A DNA stretch of 64,000 nucleotides, from assembly GCA_943788145.1 (NCBI GenBank), contig CALSPD010000004.1, forward strand, positions 62,001 through 126,000. Direction: 5' to 3'. The notes under the pieces were generated by a model. It saw nothing but the letters and a program-made list of their open reading frames with translations, had not been told where the DNA came from and made no database searches. Origin of the DNA: an uncultured Flavobacteriales bacterium. Its GTDB lineage: Bacteria; Bacteroidota; Bacteroidia; Flavobacteriales_G; Salibacteraceae. Numbering within the stretch: position 1 is the stretch's first letter; each line of letters opens with the position of its first letter. Positions 27,544-37,809 of the stretch are shown piece by piece. Made by a program: the position numbers and the translations under genes.

Positions 27544-27557
27544 ATTGATTTTGAGTC
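27544..27557. repeat. 14-bp direct repeat flanking the IS4-type element, right copy
   Basis: Second copy of ATTGATTTTGAGTC, 3 bp beyond the right end of the element and just downstream of the GWxTD gene stop. Confidence 0.8.
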
Positions 27558-27567
27558 TAACATTCGT

Positions 27568-29034
27568 TTATCGCGGATTGTTCCAATAATCAAGAGCGCG
27601 GCTTCCGTGCGAATATTGATCGTTTTCCGTGCCTAGAATTTCTTCTGATCTTTCCTTTGTTGATTGCGTGCCGCTCATGGTTTCCGCTACTACTCGAGTG
27701 TACCATAGCGCGTCTCTTGGTTCTCCAATTACGTTCGAATGAGCCAAGACATATTCATTCAATTTCTTTTGATCTAAGAAGAAAAATTTTGCATTTGATT
27801 TTTCTGGAATTCTATAATAGTGCCAGATTTCATAGGGGTAGGAGTGGGATTCATTTCGAACGATAGACATGGAGTTTGGTTTACCATATTTCAAATAAAT
27901 ACGACCTCTATCGGTGGCGCATCCGTGTTGTGTGTTGTTTCCATAGGCGTCAATGGTATGCTTAATCAGTCCGTAATACTTATACCATTCTGACTCTGGA
28001 TCCAATGCATTTCGCTCTGCCCAGAATGAATAAAAAAAGTATCGTAATTCAGCTTCATCGCCTTTTCGCCAATGCTCTTCAATATAATTACTCTCTGCGT
28101 CAGAGCCTTTATAAATCAAGCAATAGCACATTTCCCTGAGTGAGTCGGTACTTAGTTTTGAAACAAAAGTCCGATTCAATTCAATGTTATTCGAATCAGG
28201 GCTCAGATCGGGTTGGTTTCGAAAACGTTTAAAAGGCAATTTACGCTCAGTAACGAGGGCATTTTCTCTATTTCGAGCCTGTAGCCTTAACACATACGAA
28301 CCAGCTTTTAAGTTTGAAATATTCAACTTCATGGAAATTGGTGTGAGACTTTGAGCTTTTTTGCGCACGATTGATCGATAAGGATCGATTACTTCTTCTG
28401 TAGTTGCATCTATGATTTCAACGCTAACCAAGTACGGCACATCTTCGCCCAGTTCAGAATTTATATTATATAGTTCACAATAGAAGTAAAGTTCTGTGGC
28501 TAAATCAGGATAATACGGGGAAAGCCTTGGGTAATAGTTTGTGCCACCTCTGGTGTAAACTGAGCTTTTATCTGTTTTTTCAGAATGATCGACTAAATAG
28601 ATGTCGCTAAAAAAGGTAGAAGTCGGAGATACCTTAATATCTATAGATTGCTTACTACTTACTGAATCCTTTCTGTTATTGATATCGCGCAACTCAATAA
28701 CTAATGTGTAGTGCCCCGGAGACAATGTAAATCGCTGCTGATCTACGAAATCAATCAGATTGGTAAGGGTGTCTTTTGTGGGAATCCCCTTCACCAAATT
28801 CTTACTATAAGCGACAATACCTTTGTCAGATTCAAATATGTAAGTTAATTCAGCCCCTGAGCTATAGCTTGAATCGTCATTGAGTTGGTAGCGCATTTCA
28901 GCCGCATCGAAGAGCAAATAAGTTTCAATATAGGTTTCCATGTTGGGTGTCATAAATACACCATACTTAAAGCTCACATTCATTCCCAATAATTGACTGG
29001 ATATGAATAAAAAAAGAAAACATAATCGTTTCAT
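27568..29034 (-). CDS. GWxTD domain-containing secreted protein
   Basis: A 488-residue protein with a signal peptide (about 1-17, ending QLLG). A beta-rich N-terminal two-thirds (HYTLVIELRDINNRKDS, GSYVLRLQARNRENA) is followed by a C-terminal GWxTD-type domain: YNxxxHWRKGDEAELRYFFYS region, TDRGRIYLKYGKPNSM, YPYEIWHYYRI and FFFLDQ. GWxTD proteins are widespread in Bacteroidota and Acidobacteria; function is unknown. Its ATG is only 7 bp after a TAnnTTTG element. Confidence 0.85.
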   Translation of the reverse strand: MKRLCFLFLFISSQLLGMNVSFKYGVFMTPNMETYIETYLLFDAAEMRYQLNDDSSYSSGAELTYIFESDKGIVAYSKNLVKGIPTKDTLTNLIDFVDQQRFTLSPGHYTLVIELRDINNRKDSVSSKQSIDIKVSPTSTFFSDIYLVDHSEKTDKSSVYTRGGTNYYPRLSPYYPDLATELYFYCELYNINSELGEDVPYLVSVEIIDATTEEVIDPYRSIVRKKAQSLTPISMKLNISNLKAGSYVLRLQARNRENALVTERKLPFKRFRNQPDLSPDSNNIELNRTFVSKLSTDSLREMCYCLIYKGSDAESNYIEEHWRKGDEAELRYFFYSFWAERNALDPESEWYKYYGLIKHTIDAYGNNTQHGCATDRGRIYLKYGKPNSMSIVRNESHSYPYEIWHYYRIPEKSNAKFFFLDQKKLNEYVLAHSNVIGEPRDALWYTRVVAETMSGTQSTKERSEEILGTENDQYSHGSRALDYWNNPR

Positions 29035-29041
29035 GTGTTTG

Positions 29042-29049
29042 CAAATCTA
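29042..29049 (-). promoter_or_regulatory. Possible -7 promoter element of the GWxTD gene
   Basis: The minus strand reads TAGATTTG, a match to TAnnTTTG, ending 7 bp before the ATG at 29034. No clear -33 element is seen. The transcript would be nearly leaderless. Confidence 0.45.
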
Positions 29050-29121
29050 TGCGCTAATGAACAGATCCACACCAAATTTATTGAGTTGGAGCAATGTCCT
29101 ATCAAACGGTAAATTAGTAAA

Positions 29122-30906
29122 TTAGAACGGGAAGAATATGGGAATTAGAAACGTTCCCATTAACCAAAAAAGTAAGTTTAGCCAAACTCCTACTTTAAAA
29201 AAATCCCTAAAGCGATATCCGCCAGCTGCGTATATCATTGTATTGGTTTGATAGCCAATTGGAGTCATAAAACTGGCTGATGCAGCAAACATTGTTGCTA
29301 TCAAAAAAGGTGCCGGTGACACACCTAATTTAGCTGCCGTTGCAATGGCGATTGGTGCAATGAGCGCGGCAGTTGCATTGTTACTCATGACTTCCGTTAA
29401 AAGACTTGTTAAAAGATAAATGCATGATAGAATAACAATTGGACCGTAGTCTGAAAAGCTTTCTGTTATTGTGTTTGCAATAGAAAGTGCAAGTCCAGAG
29501 TTGCTCATCGCGACTCCAAGACTCAATGCCCCAGCTAATAAGAATACAATAGGCCATTGAACGGATCTATATACCTCTTTCATGGTCATTGTTCCTGATA
29601 ACACGAGGGCGCAAACACCGAGAAGGGTTGAAATTACTATTGGTACAAGTCCCGTGCTAGCTAGAAAAATCACTGAGAAAATAATGGTTGCGACTAGCCA
29701 AAATTGTTTTCGATTGAAATTTAGAATTCCTTCTTTACTCAATATCATAAAGGGAAGGTTCTGATCTCGGGCAGAAGTCTTCCATTGATCTAGGTAATGG
29801 GTTTTCATCTCGGCCAAGATGACGTCACCTGCTTTTAATTTTACGTCTTGTAGCTGATCATGCACTACTTCTTCGCGCTGTCTTATGGCCAAAGGAGCGG
29901 CTCGAAACCTTCGTCTAAAATCAAACTCTCGTAGTGTTTTACCTTCCAATTCAGAATTGGATGGAATCACGAGTTCAACGAAGGAGGCATGCTCGGCAGG
30001 TCCATCGTCATCATGATCATCAAAAGGCATCAATTTCACCTTTAATTGATCTTTCAATTGCTTCAGCTTTGCCAAGTTGCATCGAACCTTCAAAATGTCG
30101 CCCTCACGCATAATGGTGTCACCCTGTGGTAGATTCATTATAGTGGCATTTCTACGCAGCTCAAGTATTTCCATATCCAACTCTTTAACTAGCGGTGAGG
30201 CGAGAATTGTTGAGTTAGCAAGCTCCGATTTTTTCATTATTTCGACTTCAGCCAAATAATCGATGAGGGTATCCTCTAAGTCTTCTTGTGTGTTTTCTTT
30301 TCGACTAGGTAATAGGCGTTGACCAACCACTATCATAAAAAGAGATCCAACAAGAACAAAACATAGTCCTAGAGTAGTGAATTCGAACATTCCGAAGGAT
30401 TCAAGTCCATTTTGAACGGCAATCCCATTAACTAAAATATTGGTCGAGGTGCCAATAAGGGTGCATGTTCCGCCAAAAATTGAGGCATAACTAATGGGTA
30501 TGAGCAATTTAGAAGCAGCTCTTCCAGAATTCTTGGCAATTTGAGTGGTTACAGGAATCATGACCGCCACAACGGGAGTGTTGTTAATGAAGGCAGAAAC
30601 GGCACTCACAACTACCATTAACAAAATAACTCCGCGCTGATAATGGTTTCTAAATGTTCGCGTTAACAATCCAGCCACATATTGAAGTGATCCAGTTTTT
30701 AAAATGGCTGCAGATATCACAAACATAAAGGCGACTGTTAGGGTAGCGGGATTGCTGAATCCAGCTACACCTTCTTCAGGACTAATTACACCTGTCAGAA
30801 CTAGTGAGCCGATTATTAGCAAAGCGATTAAGTCAACGCTCAGTTTCTCACTAATAAAAAGGATAACTGCCAAAACAATGACAACGGAAGTAATAATCAT
30901 ATCCAT
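29122..30906 (-). CDS. SLC13 family permease with two TrkA-C (RCK_C) domains
   Basis: A 594-residue transporter. The N-terminal transmembrane half contains AFINNTPVVAVMIPV and CTLIGTSTNILVNG, the family's paired N-T/P motifs. Two soluble RCK_C-like domains occupy about 210-370 (ELRRNATIMNLPQGDTIMREGDILKV; GKTLREFDFRRRFRAAPLAI). The C-terminal half repeats EVMSNNATAALIAPIAI and FMTPIGYQTNTMIY. It probably imports sulfate, dicarboxylate or a similar anion with Na+. It is transcribed alone. Confidence 0.88.
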   Translation of the reverse strand: MDMIITSVVIVLAVILFISEKLSVDLIALLIIGSLVLTGVISPEEGVAGFSNPATLTVAFMFVISAAILKTGSLQYVAGLLTRTFRNHYQRGVILLMVVVSAVSAFINNTPVVAVMIPVTTQIAKNSGRAASKLLIPISYASIFGGTCTLIGTSTNILVNGIAVQNGLESFGMFEFTTLGLCFVLVGSLFMIVVGQRLLPSRKENTQEDLEDTLIDYLAEVEIMKKSELANSTILASPLVKELDMEILELRRNATIMNLPQGDTIMREGDILKVRCNLAKLKQLKDQLKVKLMPFDDHDDDGPAEHASFVELVIPSNSELEGKTLREFDFRRRFRAAPLAIRQREEVVHDQLQDVKLKAGDVILAEMKTHYLDQWKTSARDQNLPFMILSKEGILNFNRKQFWLVATIIFSVIFLASTGLVPIVISTLLGVCALVLSGTMTMKEVYRSVQWPIVFLLAGALSLGVAMSNSGLALSIANTITESFSDYGPIVILSCIYLLTSLLTEVMSNNATAALIAPIAIATAAKLGVSPAPFLIATMFAASASFMTPIGYQTNTMIYAAGGYRFRDFFKVGVWLNLLFWLMGTFLIPIFFPF

Positions 30907-30990
30907 GGGCGGCTAAAATACTGGTCTTTCGTCAGTCAAAGATGAAGGGAAAAATTTCTCTTAGTATATTGGCGTCATAAATTGGTTTAA

Positions 30991-31356
30991 GTGGGTAATG
31001 AACATAGAAAATGCGCTGAATGTGGCGATAAATTAGTTGGTCGTGCCGATCAGAAATTCTGTTCAGATAATTGTCGAAATGCGTTTAATAATCGGCAAAA
31101 CAGTGACGCTAATAATTTGGTTCGAAACATTAATAACACCTTGAGAAGGAATAGAAGGATACTACACGATTTAAATCCTTCTGAAAAAGCAAAGACTAAC
31201 CGAGACAAATTGCTTCAAAAAGGATTCAACTTTAACTATTTTACACATCAATACTTGACAAAGACTGGATCAACCTACTTCTTTTGTTACGAATTGGGAT
31301 ATCTAATGCTTGATAATGATGAGGTATTGATTGTAAGACGCGATTCAGCAAATTAG
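30991..31356 (+). CDS. Zinc-ribbon protein of unknown function
   Basis: A 121-residue protein with an N-terminal Cys4 zinc ribbon, CAECGDKLVGRADQKFCSDNC, followed by NAFNNRQ as in DUF2116-like ribbons. The C-terminal half (GFNFNYFTHQYLTKTGSTYFFCYELGYLML) has no family I know. A GTG is the only usable start because a stop directly precedes it. The dgkA gene begins at the very next base, so the two were one transcript before the insertion. Confidence 0.75.
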   Translation: MGNEHRKCAECGDKLVGRADQKFCSDNCRNAFNNRQNSDANNLVRNINNTLRRNRRILHDLNPSEKAKTNRDKLLQKGFNFNYFTHQYLTKTGSTYFFCYELGYLMLDNDEVLIVRRDSAN

Positions 31357-31567
31357 ATGAAGAATAACTCGTTAGGACTTAAAGCACGGATTCGAAGTTT
31401 TGGATTTGCATTAAAGGGTTTAAAAGTGTTCATTCGAGATGAGGCGAATGCAAAAATTCAATTATTCGCGGCTTTCCTAGCTATTGTATTTGGAATTGCA
31501 TTTGAAATATCATCATTAGAATGGCTGATGGTCTCTCTTGCAATTTCCATTGTTATTATTTTAGAAA

Positions 31568-32574
31568 ACTGATTCCCCCGCAAATTACCACAACGTAAAT
31601 AGATTACATTCTGATATGGTTGATTCGTGCTTCTAAATAAACGAAAGCCCGATGAACATCTTAGAATTCACCAAACAATTTCCCACAGAAACAAGCTGTA
31701 AAGAACATTTTCGTGCTCAGCGCGAAACCGAAGGTGTTAAGTGTAAACACTGCTCGAGTGAGCGCCATTATTGGCTTCGGGCCAAATGGCAATGGCAGTG
31801 CATTGAATGTGGCTTCCGCACCACATTGAAAAGTGGTAGTATTATGGAAGGCTCGAAAGTCAGCGTGCGCACCTGGTATCTAGCCATGGCCTTTATGACC
31901 TTCAGTAAAAAGAGTATCTCAGCATCGGAATTACAACGTCAGTTAGATCATCCAAAATACGATACAGTATGGCGTCTGATGCATAAAATTCGCCATGCGA
32001 TGGGAAAGCGCGATGCCCTCTACCAGTTGGATGGTGCAGTGGAATTTGATGAAGGTTACTTTGAAAAGGCCACTTCAAAACATGTGAAGATCAAGCGAGG
32101 AAGGGGAAGTCAACGACAGGCTCAGGTGGCCGTAATGGCAGAGTCTACCCCGTTGGAAGACATAGAAACTGGTGTACGTTCGAGACAGTGCCGGTACTTC
32201 AAAATGAAGGTTATTGAAGACCACAACTCAGATACTCTCACTGAGTTGGTGAAAGAGAACTTTAATCAGAAAAACATCGTCTTCTCAGATAAAAGCACCA
32301 GTTATGTAGACATTGCAAAGCACGTGGAGATGCACATTACACAGAAATCGGATGCAAACACTACCAAAACAACATTGCAATGGGTACATATTGCTATAAG
32401 CAACGCTAAACGCACTTTACTGGGTATATTCCACAAGATAAAAGGGAAGTACTTGCAAAACTATCTAAATGAGTTTTGTTACAAACTCAACCGTAGACGT
32501 TTCGGTGAAAGGATTTTCGATAGACTTACTCTGGCGGTTGCTAAATCTTACTGGTAAGTTCTGGGGGAATCAGT
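31568..32574 (+). mobile_element. IS1595-type insertion sequence (1007 bp) inside dgkA
   Basis: Perfect 12-bp terminal inverted repeats begin ACTGATTCCCCC at 31568 and end with its complement at 32574; similarity extends imperfectly to about 22 bp (TTACCA shared). The 9-bp direct repeat TTTTAGAAA lies directly outside (31559-31567 and 32575-32583), close to the 8 bp usual for the family. One transposase gene fills the element, its stop 17 bp from the right end. The clean duplication suggests a recent insertion. Confidence 0.93.
31652..32557 (+). CDS. IS1595 family transposase (ISXO2-like)
   Basis: A 301-residue transposase. An N-terminal zinc ribbon (CKHCSSERHYWL..., CIECGFRTT) and helix-turn-helix (SASELQRQL...TVWRLMHKIRHAM) are followed by the ISXO2-like DDE-type core: first Asp in AVEFDEGYF, second Asp in IVFSDKSTSY, the family's Asn in AISNAKRTLLGIFHKIKGKYLQ. 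No internal stop, so probably functional. Confidence 0.94.
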   Translation: MNILEFTKQFPTETSCKEHFRAQRETEGVKCKHCSSERHYWLRAKWQWQCIECGFRTTLKSGSIMEGSKVSVRTWYLAMAFMTFSKKSISASELQRQLDHPKYDTVWRLMHKIRHAMGKRDALYQLDGAVEFDEGYFEKATSKHVKIKRGRGSQRQAQVAVMAESTPLEDIETGVRSRQCRYFKMKVIEDHNSDTLTELVKENFNQKNIVFSDKSTSYVDIAKHVEMHITQKSDANTTKTTLQWVHIAISNAKRTLLGIFHKIKGKYLQNYLNEFCYKLNRRRFGERIFDRLTLAVAKSYW

Positions 32575-32757
32575 TTTTAGAAATTATCAATTCAGCTATC
32601 GAGGGTCTAGTTGATTTAGTTCAACCTGAATTTGACCCTAGAGCGGGTAAAATAAAAGACTTGGCAGCCGCAAGTGTGTTAGTTGGAGCCGTTTTTGCAG
32701 CTTTAGTGGGTTTAATAGTTTTTCTAAATCCAATAGTTGAATTGATCTCCCGATGGC

Positions 32758-33750
32758 TTACTTGATGATTAGAAATGGTTTCCTAATGGATTCTATGGAT
32801 TCCGATGACGAAAGCTCTAGGAAATACATCCCAGCTGGCAATATGCTAAGATCTAGCGAGGAACTTTTTGTTTTATTCCTATATACAAACTGACCGAGAT
32901 TGTTTAAAATGACGACTTCTTCGCCTGAATTTAGTCCATCGATTTGAAGCATACCTGTGCTTGGATTAGGGTAGATACGTACTTCCTTCGCTTCTTCTTT
33001 TTCCGCAACACTCAATATACTTGTTCCTTTTGCACTTTCACTTTGTAAAACTGACTTATCAGATTCGGATTGCAAAATAGCGATGGTGTAGAGTTCGTTT
33101 TGGTCCCAATCGCTATGTATGTTTAATACGGCACTATATTGCACAGTGTCCCCAATATTTTGCGGTAGGCTGATCGATTTTCCAGAGGTTTCAAAAACAG
33201 ATTTCCGGAAAACATCATAGTGTTCACTTTCTCCATTGGGGGCATCATAGTTAATTAAACCCTCAGCGAGCGCTGCATACAAGTAAGCATTGCTCAGACT
33301 AGATTCAGATTCCTTTTTAATTAGTACGGTCACCTGAATGAAGTTTTGAGTGCTGAAGTATTCTTGCCTCAATTCAATTGAAAAATTGGATGTCTCATCT
33401 TCAAAACTTTCAAACAAATTGGCGTCATCGAAATCAGTCGAAGTGGATTGAACTTGACCTTGAATAACCAACCTGGGTGTGCCTCCATAAATATCATAGT
33501 AGTATGTGCGCTGGTCGTTTTCGCTGGGATTGTGTTCATTAAATCCGCATGTTGAGTATGGTGAACTCGGGTGGATCGAAAGGTGGATTACTTCTGAATG
33601 ATTATTGAGAACATCAATGAACCCAGGGTTTTTTTGGGCGCAAATGCCACATTTTGTATTCGTGAAATGTTCAACAACTATTTTCTTCGGAACCTGAGAC
33701 CAAACTTGGATTGAGCCAAATAATAGAAAACCTAGAATGAAATTCTTCAT
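32758..33750 (-). CDS. Omp28-like secreted protein with T9SS type A sorting domain
   Basis: A 330-residue protein: signal peptide (1-19), thioredoxin-like N-terminus with VEHFTNTKCGICAQKNPG (Cys34-x-x-Cys37) as in Omp28-related proteins, a beta-rich middle, and a C-terminal tail (VRIYPNPSTGMLQIDGL, GMYFLELSS, KPFLIIK) typical of T9SS type A sorting domains. It is probably exported and anchored outside. The CxxC suggests a redox or disulfide-related role, not proven. Confidence 0.87.
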   Translation of the reverse strand: MKNFILGFLLFGSIQVWSQVPKKIVVEHFTNTKCGICAQKNPGFIDVLNNHSEVIHLSIHPSSPYSTCGFNEHNPSENDQRTYYYDIYGGTPRLVIQGQVQSTSTDFDDANLFESFEDETSNFSIELRQEYFSTQNFIQVTVLIKKESESSLSNAYLYAALAEGLINYDAPNGESEHYDVFRKSVFETSGKSISLPQNIGDTVQYSAVLNIHSDWDQNELYTIAILQSESDKSVLQSESAKGTSILSVAEKEEAKEVRIYPNPSTGMLQIDGLNSGEEVVILNNLGQFVYRNKTKSSSLDLSILPAGMYFLELSSSESIESIRKPFLIIK

Positions 33751-33841
33751 GAAATGATATGATTGAGTGAATAGGGTGGAAGACAGGGTTTAATTATCCT
33801 TACGATAAAAAAGGGTCTAGCGAAAACATAATTGAGCTATA

Positions 33842-35613
33842 CTATTTCATGACTGAATTTATCTTTTCGGCCATTGCCGTCAAGGTAATGGGCTTCGGCA
33901 AGAATCCGTTCATACCTGCTTCTAGACACTGCTCCTCATCTTCTTCCAACACATTAGCAGTTATAGCAATTATTCTTGGGGAGTAAGCGAGGTTTGTATT
34001 ATTTCGGATTCTGCGACATGTCTCTATTCCGTTTATTCCGGGCATGTTTAAATCCATCAAAATGCAATCGTAATTGGTGGTCTCTATCATTTCGAGACAC
34101 TCGTAACCATCAGCGGCAATATCACATCGAAGCACGAGCTTGTCCAACATCTTTTTTATGATAATCTGGTTGATTCGATTGTCCTCAACCAATAGAATTC
34201 GGATCTTGGTGTTTGAAATGGGAGTAAAATTTCCGATAAACCTATCCTCTTCTTCTCGCTGGTTTTCAACACTTAAGTAGGGAACAATGGCCCTGAATGT
34301 TGAGCCTTGTCCAAAAACACTTTCGATTTCTAATCTACCATTCAACAGTCGAAGGATTGATCGGCTAATGGCTAGCCCTAATCCAACACCCGAAATTGCT
34401 CCATTTGAATTTGAAACGATTTGGTTAAAGGGTTTATTGATGAAATCAATTTGATCTTCTCTAATCCCAATTCCCGAATCTCGCACACTGAAGTGGAGTT
34501 CAGCTTTTTACCTGATGCACTTTTTATCATAGAAATGGAAAGCTCAATCCAACCTTGATTTGTGTATTTAACTGCGTTCGAAATGAGATTAGTTAGAACT
34601 TGCGTTAATCTGGTATTGTCTGATTCAAATGAATTTGAATCCAATCCATCTACAACGATTCGAAACTCAATATCCTTTCCTTCTTTTTGGATTAAAGCCT
34701 CACTGAAAGATTGCATCTGTTTTACAAAAGCATCTAATTGAATGGCTTCTTCTCGGATGGATATTTTATCTGCCTCAATTTTTGAAATATCAAGTACATC
34801 GGTTAGAAGTCGAAGCAAGTTTTCGCTGCTTTCTCCCATCAAGTTCAACAGGACCTCTTGTTCCTTGGTTAATGTCGAATTCTTTAATAAATCGATCGCT
34901 CCAATGATGCTATTTAGTGGAGTTCGAATTTCGTGACTCATATTGGCTAAAAACGCAGATTTTGCCTTTGAAGCTTTTTCAGACTCCTTCTGTGCAATTT
35001 CTAGATGAAGATTAGTAGTCTGGAGTTGACTTTTCGCCATCAGTAGTTTTTTTCGATCACGTAAGTAGTTGATTCTAAAAGTTGTTACGAGCGTTGCCGA
35101 AGCTATGGAGGCTAGGATAAAACCAGTTATAACATCAATTTGCTTTGCCTCTTCGGAGACGAAAGGATGAAGTAATTCTGGAAATAATGATTCAAGTATT
35201 ATGAGTGAGCCAATCATGACAAAATACATGATTATTACCAGCCGCTGGTGTTTCCTACCCGCTGTGAACGATCCCATTAAGAGTAAAAGGAATAGGAAAG
35301 GGGATATGGATCCCATCAAACCGCCATTTAAAAACCAAAGTGGAAACATTGAAATTGCCCCAATAGTTATAAATGCGATCTGAATTCTAGGACTAATAGG
35401 TCTATCGTGAGTAACAATGAAAATGATTCCATAAAACATTAACACAAGAATGAGAATGCCATTGAGGTATAATGGCATGTCAACCAAATAGTTGACTATC
35501 ATGGTAGGAACGAGAAGAATGCAGATCATTAAGCTGCTGATTCGCAATAGCTTATCCTCAACTCGTTGAGAGTTATTCTTGAACGTGAAATAGGAGGCGA
35601 TTCTTCGAATCAT
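33842..35613 (-). pseudogene. Hybrid sensor histidine kinase/response regulator with a single-base frameshift
   Basis: The N-terminal frame (35613 to about 34507) has about six membrane helices (25-180), a coiled coil, HisKA with MSHEIRTPLNS (His227) and the N box LTNLISNAVKYT. The second frame (about 34507 to 33842) continues with RDSGIGIREDQ (G1 box), GLGLAISRSIL (G2 box) and a receiver domain with LVEDN and ILMDLNMPG (phosphoacceptor Asp). One missing A in the five-A run at 34505-34509 explains the break; adding it gives 590 residues without a stop. As read, the ATP-binding domain is split. Sequencing error, slippage and true loss remain open. Confidence 0.88.
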
Positions 35614-35679
35614 TGTTTGCTGTCGTTTGTCTCAATTCCGCAGCAGTTTGGTTTTTAAACAGTCGAAAGACAAAAAAGG

Positions 35680-37809
35680 TTACGCTTTATTGATTAATTT
35701 TTTCAATAGTTCAATAGCGGCTGTAGAAATCACTGTGCCTGGACCAAAAATGGATGTGACACCCGCTAGATACAAAAACTCATAATCTTGACGTGGAATT
35801 ACTCCTCCGGCTACAACAAGCGCATCCTCGCGACCAATGGCTTTCAATTCATCAATTAAATCCGGAATGAGGGTTTTATGTCCTGCGGCAAGAGAACTAA
35901 CGCCCACAATATGAACGTCATTTTCCATAGCCATTTTTGCTACTTCACTCGGTGTGGAAAACAAGGGACCGACATCTACATCAAATCCAATATCTGCAAA
36001 GGAGGTTGCGATTACTTTGGCCCCTCGGTCATGACCGTCTTGACCCATTTTAGCAATTAGAATTCGCGGTCGTCTGCCATGGTTTAGTGTAAATGCCTCT
36101 GCCAACTCAATAGCCTGCAAAAAAGAATCGTTTTTCTTCATTTCTCTTGAATATACCCCACTTATACTTTGTATTTCGGCTTTATGTCGCCCAAACTCCA
36201 ATTCTAGAGCTGAGCTTATTTCACCCAAAGTGGCACGTGATCGAGCGGCTATTACTGCAAGTTCGAGTAGATTGCCGATCCCTGATTTTGCGCAATTTGT
36301 TAGTGCCGTTAACGATTGTTCCACGGAAACTTGATTTCTTTTTTTCTTTACTTGATTGATGCGAGCAATTTGGCTTTCTCGAACCTGTGCATTATCGACA
36401 TCACGAATTTCTAAATCACCTTCATTTTCAACAATATAGCGGTTAACTCCTACAATAACTTCAGCGCCACTGTCAATACGAGCTTGTTTTTTTGCGGCAG
36501 CCTCTTCGATCCGCATTTTTGGTAATCCAGCTTCAATAGCTTTGGTCATTCCTCCAAGCTCCTCTACTTCTTGAATCAAAGTCCATGATTTTTCAATTAG
36601 CTTACTCGTTAAATCTTCAACGAGATATGATCCTCCAAATGGATCGATACCACGGCAGATATCACTTTCAAGTTGCCAGAAGAGTTGGGTGTTGCGTGCG
36701 ATTCTAGCAGAGAAATCTGTAGGTAAAGCAATAGCCTCATCAAGCGAGTTTGTATGTAAAGACTGAGTTCCGCCCATCACAGCAGCTAGCGCCTCAATAC
36801 TTGTTCGTGCAATGTTATTATAAGGGTCTTGCTCTGTTAAACTCCAACCAGAAGTTTGGCAATGCGTTCTCAAGGCCATAGACTTGGCGGATTTTGGATT
36901 AAAATCGGAAACTATTTTTGACCAAATAACGCGACCCGCTCTCAGTTTTGCGATCTCCATAAAATGGTTCATTCCAATTCCCCAAAAGAAGGAAAGTCGG
37001 GGTGCAAAATCATCGATGTTTAAACCTGCAGCAATGCCAGTCCTAATGTATTCTAACCCGTCTGCCAGGGTATAAGCTAATTCAATATCGGCTGATGCAC
37101 CAGCCTCATGCATGTGATAGCCTGAAATGCTAATGGAATTGAACTTGGGCATTTTCTGAGCGGTAAACTCGAAGATGTCTCCGATTATCTTCATCGAAGA
37201 ACTTGGAGGATATATATAAGTATTCCGAACCATAAACTCCTTAAGAATATCGTTTTGAATGGTTCCACTTAAGTGCTCAACCGGCACTCCTTGTTCTTCT
37301 GCAGCAACAATGAAAAAGGCCATAATGGGTATTACGGCTCCATTCATAGTCATCGAAACAGACATTTTATCCAATGGAATTTGATCAAAGAGGATTTTCA
37401 TATCCTCAACCGAATCGATCGCTACACCGGCCTTTCCGACATCGCCTTTTACTCTTTCATGGTCGCTATCATAGCCGCGATGCGTAGCTAAATCAAATGC
37501 GACAGAAAGTCCTTTTTGACCCGCGGCAAGATTCTTCCTGTAGAATGAATTAGAAGCCTCGGCAGTACTAAACCCAGCGTATTGCCGAATTGTCCAAGGC
37601 CTGATTGTATACATGCTCGCATATGGACCTCTCAAGTAAGGAGGAGAGCCTGCTCCGGCATTTCCTTGCAAGTATTCAGACATGTTTTTTTCAATCTGAC
37701 TTTGATTTACTTCAATGCCTTCAGGACTCATCCATGAACCAGCTGCAGATGCCATTGGAACAATACCCTTGACAAGCTCATTGAGACTTAATTCAGTGTA
37801 AGACTTCAT
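35680..37809 (-). CDS. mutB: Methylmalonyl-CoA mutase, large (alpha) subunit
   Basis: A 709-residue enzyme: N-terminal TIM barrel (about 30-560: [55 protein letters not shown]) and C-terminal cobalamin-binding domain with [11 protein letters not shown], whose DxHxxG His is the cobalt ligand. It interconverts succinyl-CoA and (R)-methylmalonyl-CoA in propionate metabolism. Full family length. It overlaps the small-subunit gene by 4 bp, so the two are translationally coupled. No cobalamin riboswitch is seen upstream. Confidence 0.96.
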   Translation of the reverse strand: MKSYTELSLNELVKGIVPMASAAGSWMSPEGIEVNQSQIEKNMSEYLQGNAGAGSPPYLRGPYASMYTIRPWTIRQYAGFSTAEASNSFYRKNLAAGQKGLSVAFDLATHRGYDSDHERVKGDVGKAGVAIDSVEDMKILFDQIPLDKMSVSMTMNGAVIPIMAFFIVAAEEQGVPVEHLSGTIQNDILKEFMVRNTYIYPPSSSMKIIGDIFEFTAQKMPKFNSISISGYHMHEAGASADIELAYTLADGLEYIRTGIAAGLNIDDFAPRLSFFWGIGMNHFMEIAKLRAGRVIWSKIVSDFNPKSAKSMALRTHCQTSGWSLTEQDPYNNIARTSIEALAAVMGGTQSLHTNSLDEAIALPTDFSARIARNTQLFWQLESDICRGIDPFGGSYLVEDLTSKLIEKSWTLIQEVEELGGMTKAIEAGLPKMRIEEAAAKKQARIDSGAEVIVGVNRYIVENEGDLEIRDVDNAQVRESQIARINQVKKKRNQVSVEQSLTALTNCAKSGIGNLLELAVIAARSRATLGEISSALELEFGRHKAEIQSISGVYSREMKKNDSFLQAIELAEAFTLNHGRRPRILIAKMGQDGHDRGAKVIATSFADIGFDVDVGPLFSTPSEVAKMAMENDVHIVGVSSLAAGHKTLIPDLIDELKAIGREDALVVAGGVIPRQDYEFLYLAGVTSIFGPGTVISTAAIELLKKLINKA

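Larger units (their letters stand above)
31357..32765 (+). pseudogene. dgkA: Diacylglycerol kinase family gene disrupted by an IS1595-type element
   Basis: The 5' part (31357-31567) encodes the N-terminal helices, with IRDEANAKIQLFAA typical of DgkA/undecaprenol kinase. The 3' part (32575-32765) encodes IINSAIEGLVDLVQPEFDP and the last helices. Removing 1007 bp of element plus one 9-bp duplication joins ...VIILE to IINSAIE in frame and gives a 130-residue protein, normal for the family. The interrupted Glu-x-x-Asn-xx-Ile-Glu region is part of the active site, so the product is inactive unless the element excises. The 3' end overlaps the convergent Omp28-like gene by 8 bp. Confidence 0.93.

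Noticed and set aside
31357-31572. Complete 71-residue small membrane protein
   Set aside because: It is the N-terminal half of DgkA ending in a stop supplied by the IS1595-type element.
32469-32765. Separate 98-residue gene
   Set aside because: It is a chimera of the transposase antiframe and the 3' half of dgkA created by the insertion.
34505-34509. Classical programmed -1 frameshift site
   Set aside because: The slippery heptamer is incomplete (T precedes AAAAAG) and I saw no convincing downstream stem-loop; recorded only as a possibility.
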